Shown: positions 35,919 through 44,774 of the stretch, in pieces | Numbering within the stretch: position 1 is the first letter of the stretch | Layout: every line of letters starts with the position of its first letter | DNA from: Halopenitus sp041821145 | GTDB taxonomy: Archaea > Halobacteriota > Halobacteria > Halobacteriales > Haloferacaceae | Assembly: GCF_041821145.1 (NCBI RefSeq) | Contig: NZ_JBGUBC010000003.1 | Coordinates: forward strand, 1 to 64,000 | DNA length: 64,000 nt | Direction: 5' to 3' | The notes under the pieces: generated by a model | Database searches by the model: none | What the model was told of the DNA's origin: nothing | The model's input: the letters and a program-made list of their open reading frames with translations, nothing else | Translations under genes and position numbers: made by a program

Positions 35919-36241
35919 TTACTGTAACGCTCGTCGTGATCGTCCTAAAGGTATCCCTCCCGGAATCGTTTGCGTCCGTGTGGTTTGAGAACCGAACGCC
36001 GAAAACGCCTCTGATGGAGCCTCTTCCGTCGTCTCGACCGTTCTTCGATGCAACATCGTCGTCGCCTCGACCTCTCCTTGAGCCGAAATGATCGTCGGTA
36101 CGACAGCTATTTCCGAGCCACGACCGTATATAAGTGCGATGACGGGTCAGTCCGTCAGTTCACGATCGCCGCCAGGATCGCGGATCGCCGCATCCCGTCG
36201 GCGACCATCACGATCATCATCAATCACGAGGATTCGAAGCC
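35919..36241. other. Interval between divergent DUF3311 and dnaG genes
   Basis: A 323-bp stretch with no credible protein frame. The left end holds the promoter of the DUF3311-symporter operon. A strong TATATAA lies at 36127-36133, far from either start, and the 85 bp after the expected initiation point contain GC-rich inverted segments before the dnaG ATG. Confidence 0.55.
36127..36133 (+). promoter_or_regulatory. Strong TATA box upstream of dnaG
   Basis: TATATAA, the most canonical TATA box in the window. It lies 108 nt before the dnaG ATG, so a transcript from it would carry a leader of about 85 nt, or would be a separate short RNA. Confidence 0.6.
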
Positions 36242-37696
36242 ATGGAAGACACTGCAAAATATCTCATTCACGCGACCATCGCCGCCGACGGCGTCGTCGA
36301 ACGGTCCGACGTCGTCGGGGCGGTCTTCGGCCAAACGGAGGGCCTTCTCGGGGAGGAACTCGACCTCCGGGACCTCCAGCAGGCATCGAAGGTCGGTCGC
36401 ATCGACGTCGCGATCGAATCGGAAAACGGACAATCGTTCGGGGAGGTGACCGTCGCCTCGAGCCTCGATAAAGTCGAGACGGCGATCCTTGCCGCCGCGC
36501 TCGAGACGATCACCCGCGTTGGCCCCTGTCGGGCCTCCGTCGAGGTCACGCGGATCGAGGACGTCCGTGCGACCAAACGCCGGGAAGTCGTCGATCGCGC
36601 GAAGGAACTACTCGCCGGCAGCTTCGAGGAGACCGTCCTCTCGAGCGACGAAGTGTTAGAGGAGGTCCGCGATGCCGCCCGGATCGAGGGAATCGACGAG
36701 TACGAGGGATTGCCGGCCGGACCCCGCGTGGCCGACTCCGATGCGGTCATCGTCGTCGAGGGACGCGCGGACGTGTTGACGCTACTTGAGGCCGGCATCA
36801 AGAATGCCGTCGCCGTCGAGGGGACGAACGTTCCCGACGCCGTCGCCGAACTCACTCGCGATCGAACCGTCACGGCGTTTCTCGATGGCGACCGGGGAGG
36901 CGAATTGATCCTCCGCGAGTTGGGTCAGGTCGGCGAGGTCGATTACGTCGCGTTCGCCCCGGCCGGCCAGTCCGTCGAGGACCTCGACCGCGGCGAGGTC
37001 CTCGAGGCCCTTCGCGGAAAGGTCCCACGAGAGACGTTGACCGAGGAATCGGACGTCAGCGAGGCGATCGGAAACCCTCGGGCGGGGTCGCCGACGACTG
37101 AGGCCGACTCGGTGACCCCTGCGGAATCGGACACTGAGTCCGAATCCGACGACGCGAACGTGACTGCGAACGATGCTGTCGGGGAGGAATCGACCGATCC
37201 AAACGAGGCCGACGAACCGAGCGTTTCCGATGCCGACGGTGCGTCGGCCGATGTGGACGCTCGCGCCGACGACGCGTCCGACGGCTCGGATGTCCAACCC
37301 GATTCCGGAGCCGTCGAGTCCGCCTCGGAATCCGGGACGGACGGGGAGGACTCGACCGAGGACACGACGATCGACACCGCCGAGAAGGGGCGTCCTCGGA
37401 CGATCGAAGAGCACGCACGCGATATCGTCGCGGCCGACAGCGGTCGTGCTCGACTTCTCGATAGGGATGCCGGCGTCATCTCGGAGGTCGACTCGGCGGA
37501 GGCCTTTGACGCGCTCGAGGCAGCCGACGACCCCCCACATGCGCTCGTCGTCGACGCCGAGATCTCCCAGCGACTGCTCGATATCGCCGCTCAACGCGGC
37601 GTCTCACAGCTCTTTGGCCGTAGCGAGGGCTCGTTCGTGAAACGGCCGGTCGGGACCCGTATCCGCACGGTCGATGATCTCCGCGTCGAGGCGTAG
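36242..37696 (+). CDS. dnaG: Archaeal DnaG primase-like protein
   Basis: A 484-residue protein of the archaeal DnaG family. The N-terminal domain begins DTAKYLIHATIAADGVVERSD (residue 3 on) and the TOPRIM domain (about 165-250) has VIVVEGRADVLTLLEAGIKNAVAVEGT, with the catalytic Glu of VVEGR, and later TAFLDGDRGGELIL, with the paired acids of DGDRGG. Archaeal DnaG makes RNA primers and has also been found with the exosome. A disordered acidic linker (about 285-385, rich in Asp, Glu, Ser and Ala) precedes a conserved C-terminal domain. No HBD/DnaB-binding zinc motif is present. Confidence 0.95.
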   Translation: MEDTAKYLIHATIAADGVVERSDVVGAVFGQTEGLLGEELDLRDLQQASKVGRIDVAIESENGQSFGEVTVASSLDKVETAILAAALETITRVGPCRASVEVTRIEDVRATKRREVVDRAKELLAGSFEETVLSSDEVLEEVRDAARIEGIDEYEGLPAGPRVADSDAVIVVEGRADVLTLLEAGIKNAVAVEGTNVPDAVAELTRDRTVTAFLDGDRGGELILRELGQVGEVDYVAFAPAGQSVEDLDRGEVLEALRGKVPRETLTEESDVSEAIGNPRAGSPTTEADSVTPAESDTESESDDANVTANDAVGEESTDPNEADEPSVSDADGASADVDARADDASDGSDVQPDSGAVESASESGTDGEDSTEDTTIDTAEKGRPRTIEEHARDIVAADSGRARLLDRDAGVISEVDSAEAFDALEAADDPPHALVVDAEISQRLLDIAAQRGVSQLFGRSEGSFVKRPVGTRIRTVDDLRVEA

Positions 37697-37722
37697 TCGG
37701 ACGCAGAACGGTCGTCGTCCTT

Positions 37723-38187
37723 CTATCGATCGCGTCGATACAGGAGACCGTCCCGTTCGCCGTACTCGTTCGGTCTCCGCTCTCTCGCCTCGAAACCACA
37801 CGATGCGTACAGCGACCGAGCGGCATCGTTGTCGGCCGCCACGAGCACCGTGATGGGTCCCGGACTTCCCGCGATCGCCGTTTCAAGTAGTTCGCGCCCG
37901 CGTCCCGATCGGCGATGTTCGGGAGCGACGACTAGCTCGGCGACGTGTCGATCGTCGGCCCCGTCAGCGAAAAGCAGGTAGCCAACGATGGTCGAAGCCT
38001 CTCTTTCATTGTTCTCCTGGGCCGTCGAGACGAGGACGCCGATCCCGGTTGCCCTCTCCGCTCGTAGTCCCAACTCGAGCAGTTCTGGTGAGGGGTTGTC
38101 GAGCCATCGCTGGAGCCGGGACACGGCGGCAGAATCGGACTCGCGGACGGGTCGAACGCGCGAGTTTTCCTTACGATGATCGGTCAT
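37723..38187 (-). CDS. GNAT family N-acetyltransferase
   Basis: A 154-residue acetyltransferase. The acetyl-CoA loop is VAELVVAPEHRRSGRGRELLE (about 82-102), with the RRSGRG pyrophosphate-binding pattern, and LVAADNDAARSLYASCGFEARERRPNEY (blocks around 115-142) is the C-terminal GNAT motif. It acetylates a protein amino terminus or a small molecule; target unknown. Its start overlaps the DUF92 stop by 4 bp (ATGA), so the two are translationally coupled. The open frame continuing upstream inside DUF92 is an artefact of composition. Confidence 0.87.
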   Translation of the reverse strand: MTDHRKENSRVRPVRESDSAAVSRLQRWLDNPSPELLELGLRAERATGIGVLVSTAQENNEREASTIVGYLLFADGADDRHVAELVVAPEHRRSGRGRELLETAIAGSPGPITVLVAADNDAARSLYASCGFEARERRPNEYGERDGLLYRRDR

Positions 38188-39500
38188 CCGACGACCAACG
38201 GGGTACATCCCGCGGCGACGATCGCTCCGGCGAGCGTCGCGAGTAGGTTCACCGTCTGGTTGCCGATCCGGTCGCCCTCGACGAGCGCGCCCAGCAGACT
38301 GTCGACGGTCATGCCGAGGAAGCCGGCTACCGTGACGACCGCACCGCCGAGGAACGCCGGACCGATCGGCATCCCCATCGCCGCGAGCGCGCCGATGAGC
38401 ATGGCTCCCGCGAGTCCCGCGAGTTCCCCTTGAACCGTGATCGCGCCGTCGGTCCCGGACGGGACGGGCTCGAGGGTCGTCACCAGTCGCGGTCGCTCGT
38501 AGAGGCCGCCGATCTCCGAGGCCAGCGTGTCGGCCATCGCGGTCGAGACCGCCCCGGCGAACGCGAGCGCGAAGACGACGCCCGAGATCGACAGATGAAC
38601 CGTCGCTGCGTATCCGACGACTGCCGCGAGGGCGATCGCGGAGTTGGCGAGGACGTTTCCGGTCCCGCGGGCACCCTCGTTCTCCTGAGCGACGCCGCGT
38701 TCGGCCTTCTGCTCGAACCGGAACTTCGAGGCGAGCCCGCCGATCGCATAAAACGAGATGAGAACGAGGAACCACCCGACGTCGCCGAGAATGATCGTGA
38801 GCAGTCCGAGCAGTACGCCGGTCAACATGCCCGGTACCGACGCGGTTCCGAGCGCGTAGGAGACGTACCCGAGCGCGATCGTGACCCCGAGCGCCAGGAC
38901 GATCCCCTCGACGGTCACTCCAACGACGAGCGTGTCGAACAGCCAGAGCAGGAATCCGATCGAGATCATCACGATCGGGTCGTCCCGTGCCAGTAGCATC
39001 GCACGCAGAAGCGCCGCGGCGAGCGCACCGACGGCGGCCAGGAATACGAATCGGGGGACGTCGATCGTTGCTCCCGTCTGGAGGACGATCGCCATCTGCG
39101 CGAGGGTCCCCGCGAGGGCTCCCGCTGCGACGAAGGCAGACGCCTGAAGGAACTCCTCGTCGGTCGCAGAACGCGCGATCTGCCGGCCGAGGTTGCCGAC
39201 CGCAAGGAGGATGATCGCGGCCGCATAGACGCGAACCGGCATCGCGACCCGGGGGATCGTCGCGAACAGTCCGAGTCCCGCCGCTGCCAGCGCGAACCCG
39301 GCGAGGCCGTTCAACCGCCCATCCCGTCTGTCGCCCGGCCGCGCGAACAGCTCGAAGGCGGGTCCCTCCCGGATGAGAAAGGCAGCCGCCCCGGCGACGG
39401 CGAGAAACGGGATCGCCGCCGCCACGCCAAGTGTTGGAGCGAGGAGCGAGAGCAACGCCACGGCGGCGAATCCTCCCGCGCGTCGGATCCTCGAGTGCAC
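38184..39500 (-). CDS. DUF92 membrane protein (VTE6/phytyl-phosphate-kinase-like)
   Basis: A 438-residue membrane protein with about twelve hydrophobic segments. The C-terminal half is a DUF92 domain: FYAIGGLASKFRFEQK, ARGTGNVLANS, FAGAVSTAMADTLASEIG and GELAGLAGAMLIG are its conserved blocks. Plant and cyanobacterial DUF92 proteins include the phytyl-phosphate kinase VTE6, so an isoprenoid-phosphate kinase role is plausible, but it is inference. The N-terminal half is an extra set of segments found in archaea. The GTG at 39500 is supported by GTTAAG about 26 nt upstream. A cis-prenyltransferase-like gene starts 97 nt away in the opposite direction. Confidence 0.88.
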   Translation of the reverse strand: MHSRIRRAGGFAAVALLSLLAPTLGVAAAIPFLAVAGAAAFLIREGPAFELFARPGDRRDGRLNGLAGFALAAAGLGLFATIPRVAMPVRVYAAAIILLAVGNLGRQIARSATDEEFLQASAFVAAGALAGTLAQMAIVLQTGATIDVPRFVFLAAVGALAAALLRAMLLARDDPIVMISIGFLLWLFDTLVVGVTVEGIVLALGVTIALGYVSYALGTASVPGMLTGVLLGLLTIILGDVGWFLVLISFYAIGGLASKFRFEQKAERGVAQENEGARGTGNVLANSAIALAAVVGYAATVHLSISGVVFALAFAGAVSTAMADTLASEIGGLYERPRLVTTLEPVPSGTDGAITVQGELAGLAGAMLIGALAAMGMPIGPAFLGGAVVTVAGFLGMTVDSLLGALVEGDRIGNQTVNLLATLAGAIVAAGCTPLVVG

Positions 39501-39597
39501 GTTCGCGGATACCTTCGACGCTCACTTAACCCTCCCGACATCGCCCCTCGTCGACTGAGGCGGATTCGAACGCGTTCGTCGTTCCGGTCGGACCCGC

Positions 39598-40239
39598 GTG
39601 CTTTTGCCGATCGACGGCCTGGTGGCTTACGTGGGGCTCTACGACACCTATCTCGCGGTTCGCTATCGGCTTCGGGACGTCGATGGTCCCCGCCACGTCG
39701 CGGTCGTCATCACCGAACGCGACCTGCTCGAACAGGGGGCCTATGAGACCCTCGAGCGGTTCCTCCGGTGGGCGTTTCGCTACGACGCGGAACGCGTGAC
39801 CGTGCTCGTCTCCGTTCTCGATGAGGCGGTCGTGTCGACGCTCGAGCGTGAGCTCCGTGAACTCGATACCCCTCGGAAGATGGCGATCCGGGGTCCGACC
39901 GACACCGAACGGGCCGACACTCCGATACGGGTGAGCATCGGACTCGGCGGCAAACGGGAGTTCGCGGAGGCCGTCCGCGAGATCGCTGCGGACGTGGCGG
40001 CCGGCGAACTCGCTCCCGACGCCATCGACGAGTCGACGATCTCGGATCGACTCGTGTTTCCCGCCGAGCCCGACCTCCTCATCAAGACCGGCGCCGAGCG
40101 GCTCTCGGATTTCGCCATCTGGCAGTCGGTCTACTCGGAGCTGTATTTCACCGACGTCAACTGGCGTGATTTCCGCGAGCGGGAGTATCTTCGCGCACTC
40201 ATCGACTTCCGGAATCGAAAGCGACGTTTCGGAACGTAG
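39598..40239 (+). CDS. Degenerate undecaprenyl diphosphate synthase-like protein
   Basis: A 213-residue protein whose C-terminus has the cis-prenyltransferase block SDFAIWQSVYSELYFTDVNWRDF followed by REYLRALIDFRNRKRRFG (blocks around 171-212), close to true UppS. In the N-terminal part, where UppS has HVAIIMDGNRRWA with the catalytic Asp, this protein reads RHVAVVITERDLLEQG (about 31-46), so the DGNRRW motif is missing. It resembles the non-catalytic NgBR/Nus1 subunits of heteromeric cis-prenyltransferases. It may assist a separate catalytic UppS in making dolichol-type carriers for N-glycosylation. The GTG start is uncertain. Confidence 0.8.
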   Translation: MLLPIDGLVAYVGLYDTYLAVRYRLRDVDGPRHVAVVITERDLLEQGAYETLERFLRWAFRYDAERVTVLVSVLDEAVVSTLERELRELDTPRKMAIRGPTDTERADTPIRVSIGLGGKREFAEAVREIAADVAAGELAPDAIDESTISDRLVFPAEPDLLIKTGAERLSDFAIWQSVYSELYFTDVNWRDFREREYLRALIDFRNRKRRFGT

Positions 40240-40310
40240 CCTGTCGACTATCCGAACCGTCGATCGTCGGTGGCCGTCGATCTTATCGGGATTCGGTCCC
40301 AACCGCCGCC

Positions 40311-40784
40311 GTGTCCCGCACCGACGAGGTGACCGTGAGGAAATCCACCCGCGCCGATCTGCTTTCGGTCTACCGGATAGAGCGGGCAGTCTTTTCGGAT
40401 CCATGGCCCTACGACGCCTTCGAGCGGATGCTCTCCAAGCCGGCGTTCCTCGTCGCCGAGCGGAACTCCGCGGTCGTCGGATACGTCGTCGCCGATGTGA
40501 CGCCGAATTTCGGCCGCGACATCGGTCACATCAAGGACATCGCGGTTCGCCCCGACGAGCAAGGACGTGGGATCGGCGGACGACTCCTTCGGACTGCACT
40601 GTCCCGTCTCCGGATGCAGAACGCATCGATCGTGAAACTGGAGGTCCGTGAAAGCAACGAGCGGGCCCGCTCGCTGTATCGATCGCACGGATTCGAGACG
40701 ATTCGACAGGTCGCCCGATACTACCACGACGGCGAGGACGCGATCGTGATGGTGCTCGATCTGGAGGCATGGCAGTCGGGGTGA
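40311..40784 (+). CDS. rimI: Ribosomal-protein-alanine N-acetyltransferase (RimI)
   Basis: A 157-residue GNAT acetyltransferase with the RimI hallmarks: YRIERAVFSDPWPYDAFERML (about 21-41), IKDIAVRPDEQGRGIGGRLL (about 74-93, acetyl-CoA pyrophosphate loop) and LEVRESNERARSLYRSHGFE (about 111-130). Archaeal RimI/Ard1-like enzymes acetylate N-terminal residues of many proteins. The GTG at 40311 is supported by CTTATC about 27 nt upstream. Confidence 0.9.
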   Translation: MSRTDEVTVRKSTRADLLSVYRIERAVFSDPWPYDAFERMLSKPAFLVAERNSAVVGYVVADVTPNFGRDIGHIKDIAVRPDEQGRGIGGRLLRTALSRLRMQNASIVKLEVRESNERARSLYRSHGFETIRQVARYYHDGEDAIVMVLDLEAWQSG

Positions 40785-40868
40785 GCCCCCGCCGGAATCG
40801 CTGCACCGTCACGCACCCACCGAGCCTGCTTGGGAACCTTTAGGGCCGACGACGCCGTTTCGGGCGAT

Positions 40869-42665
40869 ATGAGTTCCGTCCCCGAACGCAGCGAGATCGA
40901 TCCCGAGTATCGATGGGATATCGCGGACGTCTACGACTCCGACGAGGAATGGGAAACGGCCTACGAGTCGGTCTCCGACCGTCTCGACGAGCTTCGCGAG
41001 TACGAGGGACACGCCACCGACGACCCCGAAACCCTCCTCGAACTGCTCGAGCGCCGCGAGGAGATCATGCGCGAGGTCGCCATGGTCGCGGTTTACGCGC
41101 GACTGCGCAGCGCCGAGGACACCACGAATCAGACCTATCAGGCGATGGCCGCCAGGGGCTCTTCGTTGCGATCTACCGCCTCAAGTGCAATCTCGTATCT
41201 CGAACCCGAACTCCAGGAGCTGACCGCATCCGAGATCGACGCGTTCGTCGAGGCCGAACCGGAACTCGACACCTACGATCACTACTTCGAGGACGTCCTC
41301 CGGATGAAACCCCACACCCGATCGGCCGAGGTCGAGGAGGTGCTCGCCGATCTCTCCGAGGTCACGAGTGCACCCTCCGAGATCTACTCGATGCTCACGA
41401 ACGCCGACATGTCCTTTGGAACCGTCGACGATCCCGACGGCGAGCCGATCGAGATCACCCAGGCCAACTTCACCAAACTCCAGACGAAGCCCGATCGGGA
41501 TTTCCGACGCGACGTTCACGAGACCTTCTACGAGCGGTGGGCGGACGTGCGGAACGCCGTCGGGACGTCGCTGGAGAAGTCCGTCCGCGAGCACGTCACA
41601 AGCGCTGAGATCCGGGATTACGGGTCGGCACGGGCGGCCGCACTCGACGAGTCGAACGTTCCCACTGGCGTCTACGACACGCTCGTCGACACGGTTCATG
41701 ACAACCTCAATGCGCTTCATCGCCACGCGAGGTTGAAACGTTCCGCACTTGGTGTCGAGGAACTCCAGAGTCACGACCTCTATATGTCGTTGACCGGTGA
41801 TGAGGGGCCGGACGTCGAGTACGAACAGGCGGTCGAATGGGTGATCGACTCCGTCGAACCGCTCGGAGAACCCTATCAGGACCGACTGGCCGAGGGGCTC
41901 GAGAGCCGGTGGGTCGACGTCTACGAGAACCAGGGGAAGCGACCGGGGGCGTTCTCCTCGGGGAGCTACGACACACAGCCGTTCATCCTGATGAACTACC
42001 AGGACGACATCGCCTCGATGTTCACGCTTGCCCACGAACTCGGCCACTCGATGCATTCGGAGTTAGCCGCCGACGCCCAACCGTGGCACGACGCGAGCTA
42101 CGACATCTTCGTCGCGGAGATCGCCTCGACGGTCAACGAGACGCTTCTGACACAGCACCTCCTCGAGACACTCGAGGACGACGAATTGCGGACCCACGTC
42201 CTCGACGAGTATCTCGAGCGCTTCCGAAGCACGCTGTTTCGACAGACGATGTTCGCCGACTTCGAACACCGCATCCACGCGCGCATCGAGGACGACGAGG
42301 CGCTCACCCCGGACGTCCTTGATGGGCTGTACGGTGGCCTGAAACGGGAGTTCTACGAGCCTGCAACGCTTGAGGGCGGGATCGAACGCGAGTGGGAACG
42401 CATTCCGCACTTCTACTATAACTTCTACGTCTACCAGTACTCGACGGGGATCGCGGCCGCCGCCGCGATCGTCGATCGCATTCTCGAGGAGGGCGAATCG
42501 GCCGCCGCCGACTACCGCGGAATGCTCGCCGCTGGCGGCTCCGGGTATCCCCTCGAAATCGTGCGATTATCCGGGATCGACATGGCCGAGCCGGAGCCGA
42601 TCGACGCCGCCATCGACGTCTATCGTGGATACCTCGACGAGATCGAGTCGCTGCTGGAGTTGTAG
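40869..42665 (+). CDS. pepF: Oligoendopeptidase F (M3 family)
   Basis: A 598-residue cytoplasmic zinc metallopeptidase that degrades oligopeptides. The zinc motif HELGHSMH lies near residues 391-398, preceded by LMNYQDDIASMFTLA, and the third ligand region is ISxEDx-like DIFVAEIASTVNETLL (about 414-429). KRPGAFSSGSYDTQPFILMN (about 363-382) is the conserved substrate-binding block. The length is normal for the family. CTTTAG about 27 nt upstream supports the ATG. Confidence 0.96.
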   Translation: MSSVPERSEIDPEYRWDIADVYDSDEEWETAYESVSDRLDELREYEGHATDDPETLLELLERREEIMREVAMVAVYARLRSAEDTTNQTYQAMAARGSSLRSTASSAISYLEPELQELTASEIDAFVEAEPELDTYDHYFEDVLRMKPHTRSAEVEEVLADLSEVTSAPSEIYSMLTNADMSFGTVDDPDGEPIEITQANFTKLQTKPDRDFRRDVHETFYERWADVRNAVGTSLEKSVREHVTSAEIRDYGSARAAALDESNVPTGVYDTLVDTVHDNLNALHRHARLKRSALGVEELQSHDLYMSLTGDEGPDVEYEQAVEWVIDSVEPLGEPYQDRLAEGLESRWVDVYENQGKRPGAFSSGSYDTQPFILMNYQDDIASMFTLAHELGHSMHSELAADAQPWHDASYDIFVAEIASTVNETLLTQHLLETLEDDELRTHVLDEYLERFRSTLFRQTMFADFEHRIHARIEDDEALTPDVLDGLYGGLKREFYEPATLEGGIEREWERIPHFYYNFYVYQYSTGIAAAAAIVDRILEEGESAAADYRGMLAAGGSGYPLEIVRLSGIDMAEPEPIDAAIDVYRGYLDEIESLLEL

Positions 42666-42745
42666 TTCCCCCACCCGCGGACGGACCGACGACCGCGATC
42701 ACGACGCACCGGACGGTTTTTCTCTCGTCCGATGAATGATCCGAC

Positions 42746-43471
42746 ATGGCAAAACGGCCGCATCTGCTGATCGAGGAGGGTGACGTCGCCGAGATCGCGA
42801 TCGTCCCCGGCGACCCGGGGCGCGTCGATCGCATTGCTGACCGATGTGACGACGCGGAGACGATCTCCCGGAACCGGGAGTACAAACTCGTAAACGCCAG
42901 CTACCAGGGCGTCCCGGTGACGATCTGCTCGACGGGAATCGGTGGCCCCTCCGCGGCGATCGCGGTGGAGGAACTGGCTGCCGTCGGCGTCGAGACGTTC
43001 CTGCGGTGTGGGACCTGCGGCGCGCTGCAGTCGGGTATCGAGATCGGTGACATGGTCGTCGCGACCGGCGCGGCCAAAGAGGAGGGGACCTCGAAGCGGT
43101 ATGAGTCGCCGGTGTATCCTGCGGTGCCGGATTATGACGTCCTCACCGCGCTCGTCAACGCCGCCGAGGCGAACGACGAGGACGTCCACGTCGGGCCGAT
43201 CGTCTCCGATGACGCCTTCTATAACGAGGGGCAGGACTTCGTCGACGATTGGGAGGACGCGAACCTACAGGCGATCGAGATGGAGGCCGCGACCCTCTTC
43301 GCGCTCGCGCGCCGCAAGGGACTCCGTGCCGGCGCGATCTGCACCGTCGACGGCAATCTCGTCGAGGGGACCCAGAAGGGGGCCGACTCCGACGGCGAAC
43401 TGCCGGAGAAAGCCAGAAACAACGTCGAACGCGCGATCAAGCTGACGCTTGAGGCAATCACGGCACTTTAA
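42746..43471 (+). CDS. Nucleoside phosphorylase (uridine/purine type)
   Basis: A 241-residue phosphorylase of the PNP/UdP family that cleaves ribonucleosides with phosphate. VPGDPGRVDRIAD (about 20-32) is the phosphate-binding loop, STGIGGPSAAIAVEEL (about 64-79) and FLRCGTCGALQ (about 86-96) are further active-site elements, and LQAIEMEAATLFALA (about 173-187) holds the ribose-binding Glu-Met-Glu. Uridine phosphorylase is the most likely assignment, but a purine substrate cannot be excluded. It is a single gene between PepF and a converging K+ channel. Confidence 0.92.
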   Translation: MAKRPHLLIEEGDVAEIAIVPGDPGRVDRIADRCDDAETISRNREYKLVNASYQGVPVTICSTGIGGPSAAIAVEELAAVGVETFLRCGTCGALQSGIEIGDMVVATGAAKEEGTSKRYESPVYPAVPDYDVLTALVNAAEANDEDVHVGPIVSDDAFYNEGQDFVDDWEDANLQAIEMEAATLFALARRKGLRAGAICTVDGNLVEGTQKGADSDGELPEKARNNVERAIKLTLEAITAL

Positions 43472-43486
43472 CCGACCAGTCCGTGC

Positions 43487-44671
43487 TTACTTCGAGTTCC
43501 GCTCGTCGGAATCGTTGCTCCCGGCATCCTCCTCCAGGATTTCCTCGGCAACCGCTTCCGAGTCCATACCGAACGCGGAATCGACGAGTAGGTGGCCCCC
43601 GATCGTCGCCGGCGAGATGACGTCGTCGGCCCCCGCTCGGCGGAGCTTTTCGACGTTCTCACGTTGGGTTGCGCCGGCGACGATCCGGATGTCTGGGTTG
43701 AGTTGCCGGGAAGTGAGGATCGCCAGCGCGTCGGCGGCGTCGTCGTTCGTTGCGACGACGATCGCACGCGCATAGGCGATCCGAACGGTTTCGAGCGGCT
43801 CGACGTCGCTTGGATCCGCCGACAGGACGGGGACGTCGTGATCGGCGAGCCGACTTGCATGTCGCTCATCGTCGGTCACGACGACGTGAGTGACCTCGCG
43901 GTCGATGAGTTCTTCGAGTATCGGTTCCGTCAGGTCCCCGTAACCGAGCACGAGGACGTGGTTTTCGAGCAGATCGAACTGTCGTTGTGTCATCTTTCCG
44001 AGTGCCTTCGAGAGTTGTGCTTCGATCGCAGGCGTCAACAGAACTCCGAGCGCGACCGCGAAGGCGGCCACGTTGATCACGAGTACTGAGAGACCGAACA
44101 TCCGGCCGATCGCGGTCGTCGGCGCCACGTCGCCGTAGCCGACGGTGGAGGCGGTCACGATGGTGTAGTAGAACGCATCGACGATGGTGTCGATCCCGAC
44201 GAACTCCTCGCGGAGCGCGAACGACCCGAACGTCCCATAGGCCAGCGCGGTCGCGAGCGCCGTCCCTGCGGCCAGTTGCGTGGGTGAGGGGTGGTAAGTC
44301 CGCGTGAACCGTTCGCGGTTGATGATAAGCGCCGGGATCGACACCATCGACAACACGACGAGCGGCAACGAGACCACCGACACCTGAAGCAGTCCCTGTA
44401 TCCCGGTCAACGGGAGTAGAACCGCCGTCGAATACAGCCCGATTCGGTACCCCCGCCTGAGCGCGTAACCGCTCGCGAGCATCGCGAAGCCGGTGAGCGT
44501 TCCGGTGAATCCGACCGTCTGTCTGATGACGTCGGGGATGTACGGGGAAAGCGGGCCATCGACCCCGACGCCGGAGATGTGGAGCAGTCCAACCACGATC
44601 GACAACACCGCGACTGAGAACGTCAACGCGATCGACGCTCGGACGCTCACCCACTCGCGGCTCCACTCCAT
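43487..44671 (-). CDS. Two-pore-helix K+ channel with RCK/TrkA-N domain
   Basis: A 394-residue membrane protein. Up to four N-terminal hydrophobic segments (about 10-110) precede an ion-channel domain with pore helix and selectivity filter TASTVGYGDVAPTT (about 172-185). An RCK_N domain follows (about 235-360), with LVLGYGDLTEPILEELI as its dinucleotide-binding strand. It is a potassium channel gated by a cytoplasmic nucleotide or ion ligand, in the MthK/Kch manner. The extra N-terminal segments are haloarchaeal. A CTTAAAAG TATA box (44695-44702) is 27.5 nt upstream, and a perfect inverted repeat lies between it and the start. Confidence 0.92.
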   Translation of the reverse strand: MEWSREWVSVRASIALTFSVAVLSIVVGLLHISGVGVDGPLSPYIPDVIRQTVGFTGTLTGFAMLASGYALRRGYRIGLYSTAVLLPLTGIQGLLQVSVVSLPLVVLSMVSIPALIINRERFTRTYHPSPTQLAAGTALATALAYGTFGSFALREEFVGIDTIVDAFYYTIVTASTVGYGDVAPTTAIGRMFGLSVLVINVAAFAVALGVLLTPAIEAQLSKALGKMTQRQFDLLENHVLVLGYGDLTEPILEELIDREVTHVVVTDDERHASRLADHDVPVLSADPSDVEPLETVRIAYARAIVVATNDDAADALAILTSRQLNPDIRIVAGATQRENVEKLRRAGADDVISPATIGGHLLVDSAFGMDSEAVAEEILEEDAGSNDSDERNSK

Positions 44672-44673
44672 GT

Positions 44674-44690
44674 CGGTGGGAGAACCACCG
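44674..44690. promoter_or_regulatory. Inverted repeat in the K+ channel promoter
   Basis: CGGTGG (44674-44679) and CCACCG (44685-44690) form a perfect 6-bp inverted repeat with a 5-nt spacer. It starts 3 nt from the channel ATG and ends 5 nt from its TATA box, so a bound protein would overlap the initiation region. Confidence 0.45.
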
Positions 44691-44774
44691 TGAACTTAAA
44701 AGGGTCGTGCGACCTCCTCGTTTCTCATCGGGACGTGACGACGACCCATCCCGCCGCCATCGATATCCCCGAGG

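Noticed and set aside
37723..39525. 600-residue continuous frame covering the GNAT gene and the DUF92 region
   Set aside because: Only its last 154 residues are a real GNAT protein. The upstream part reads through DUF92 in the wrong frame; the true DUF92 frame has membrane segments and conserved blocks.
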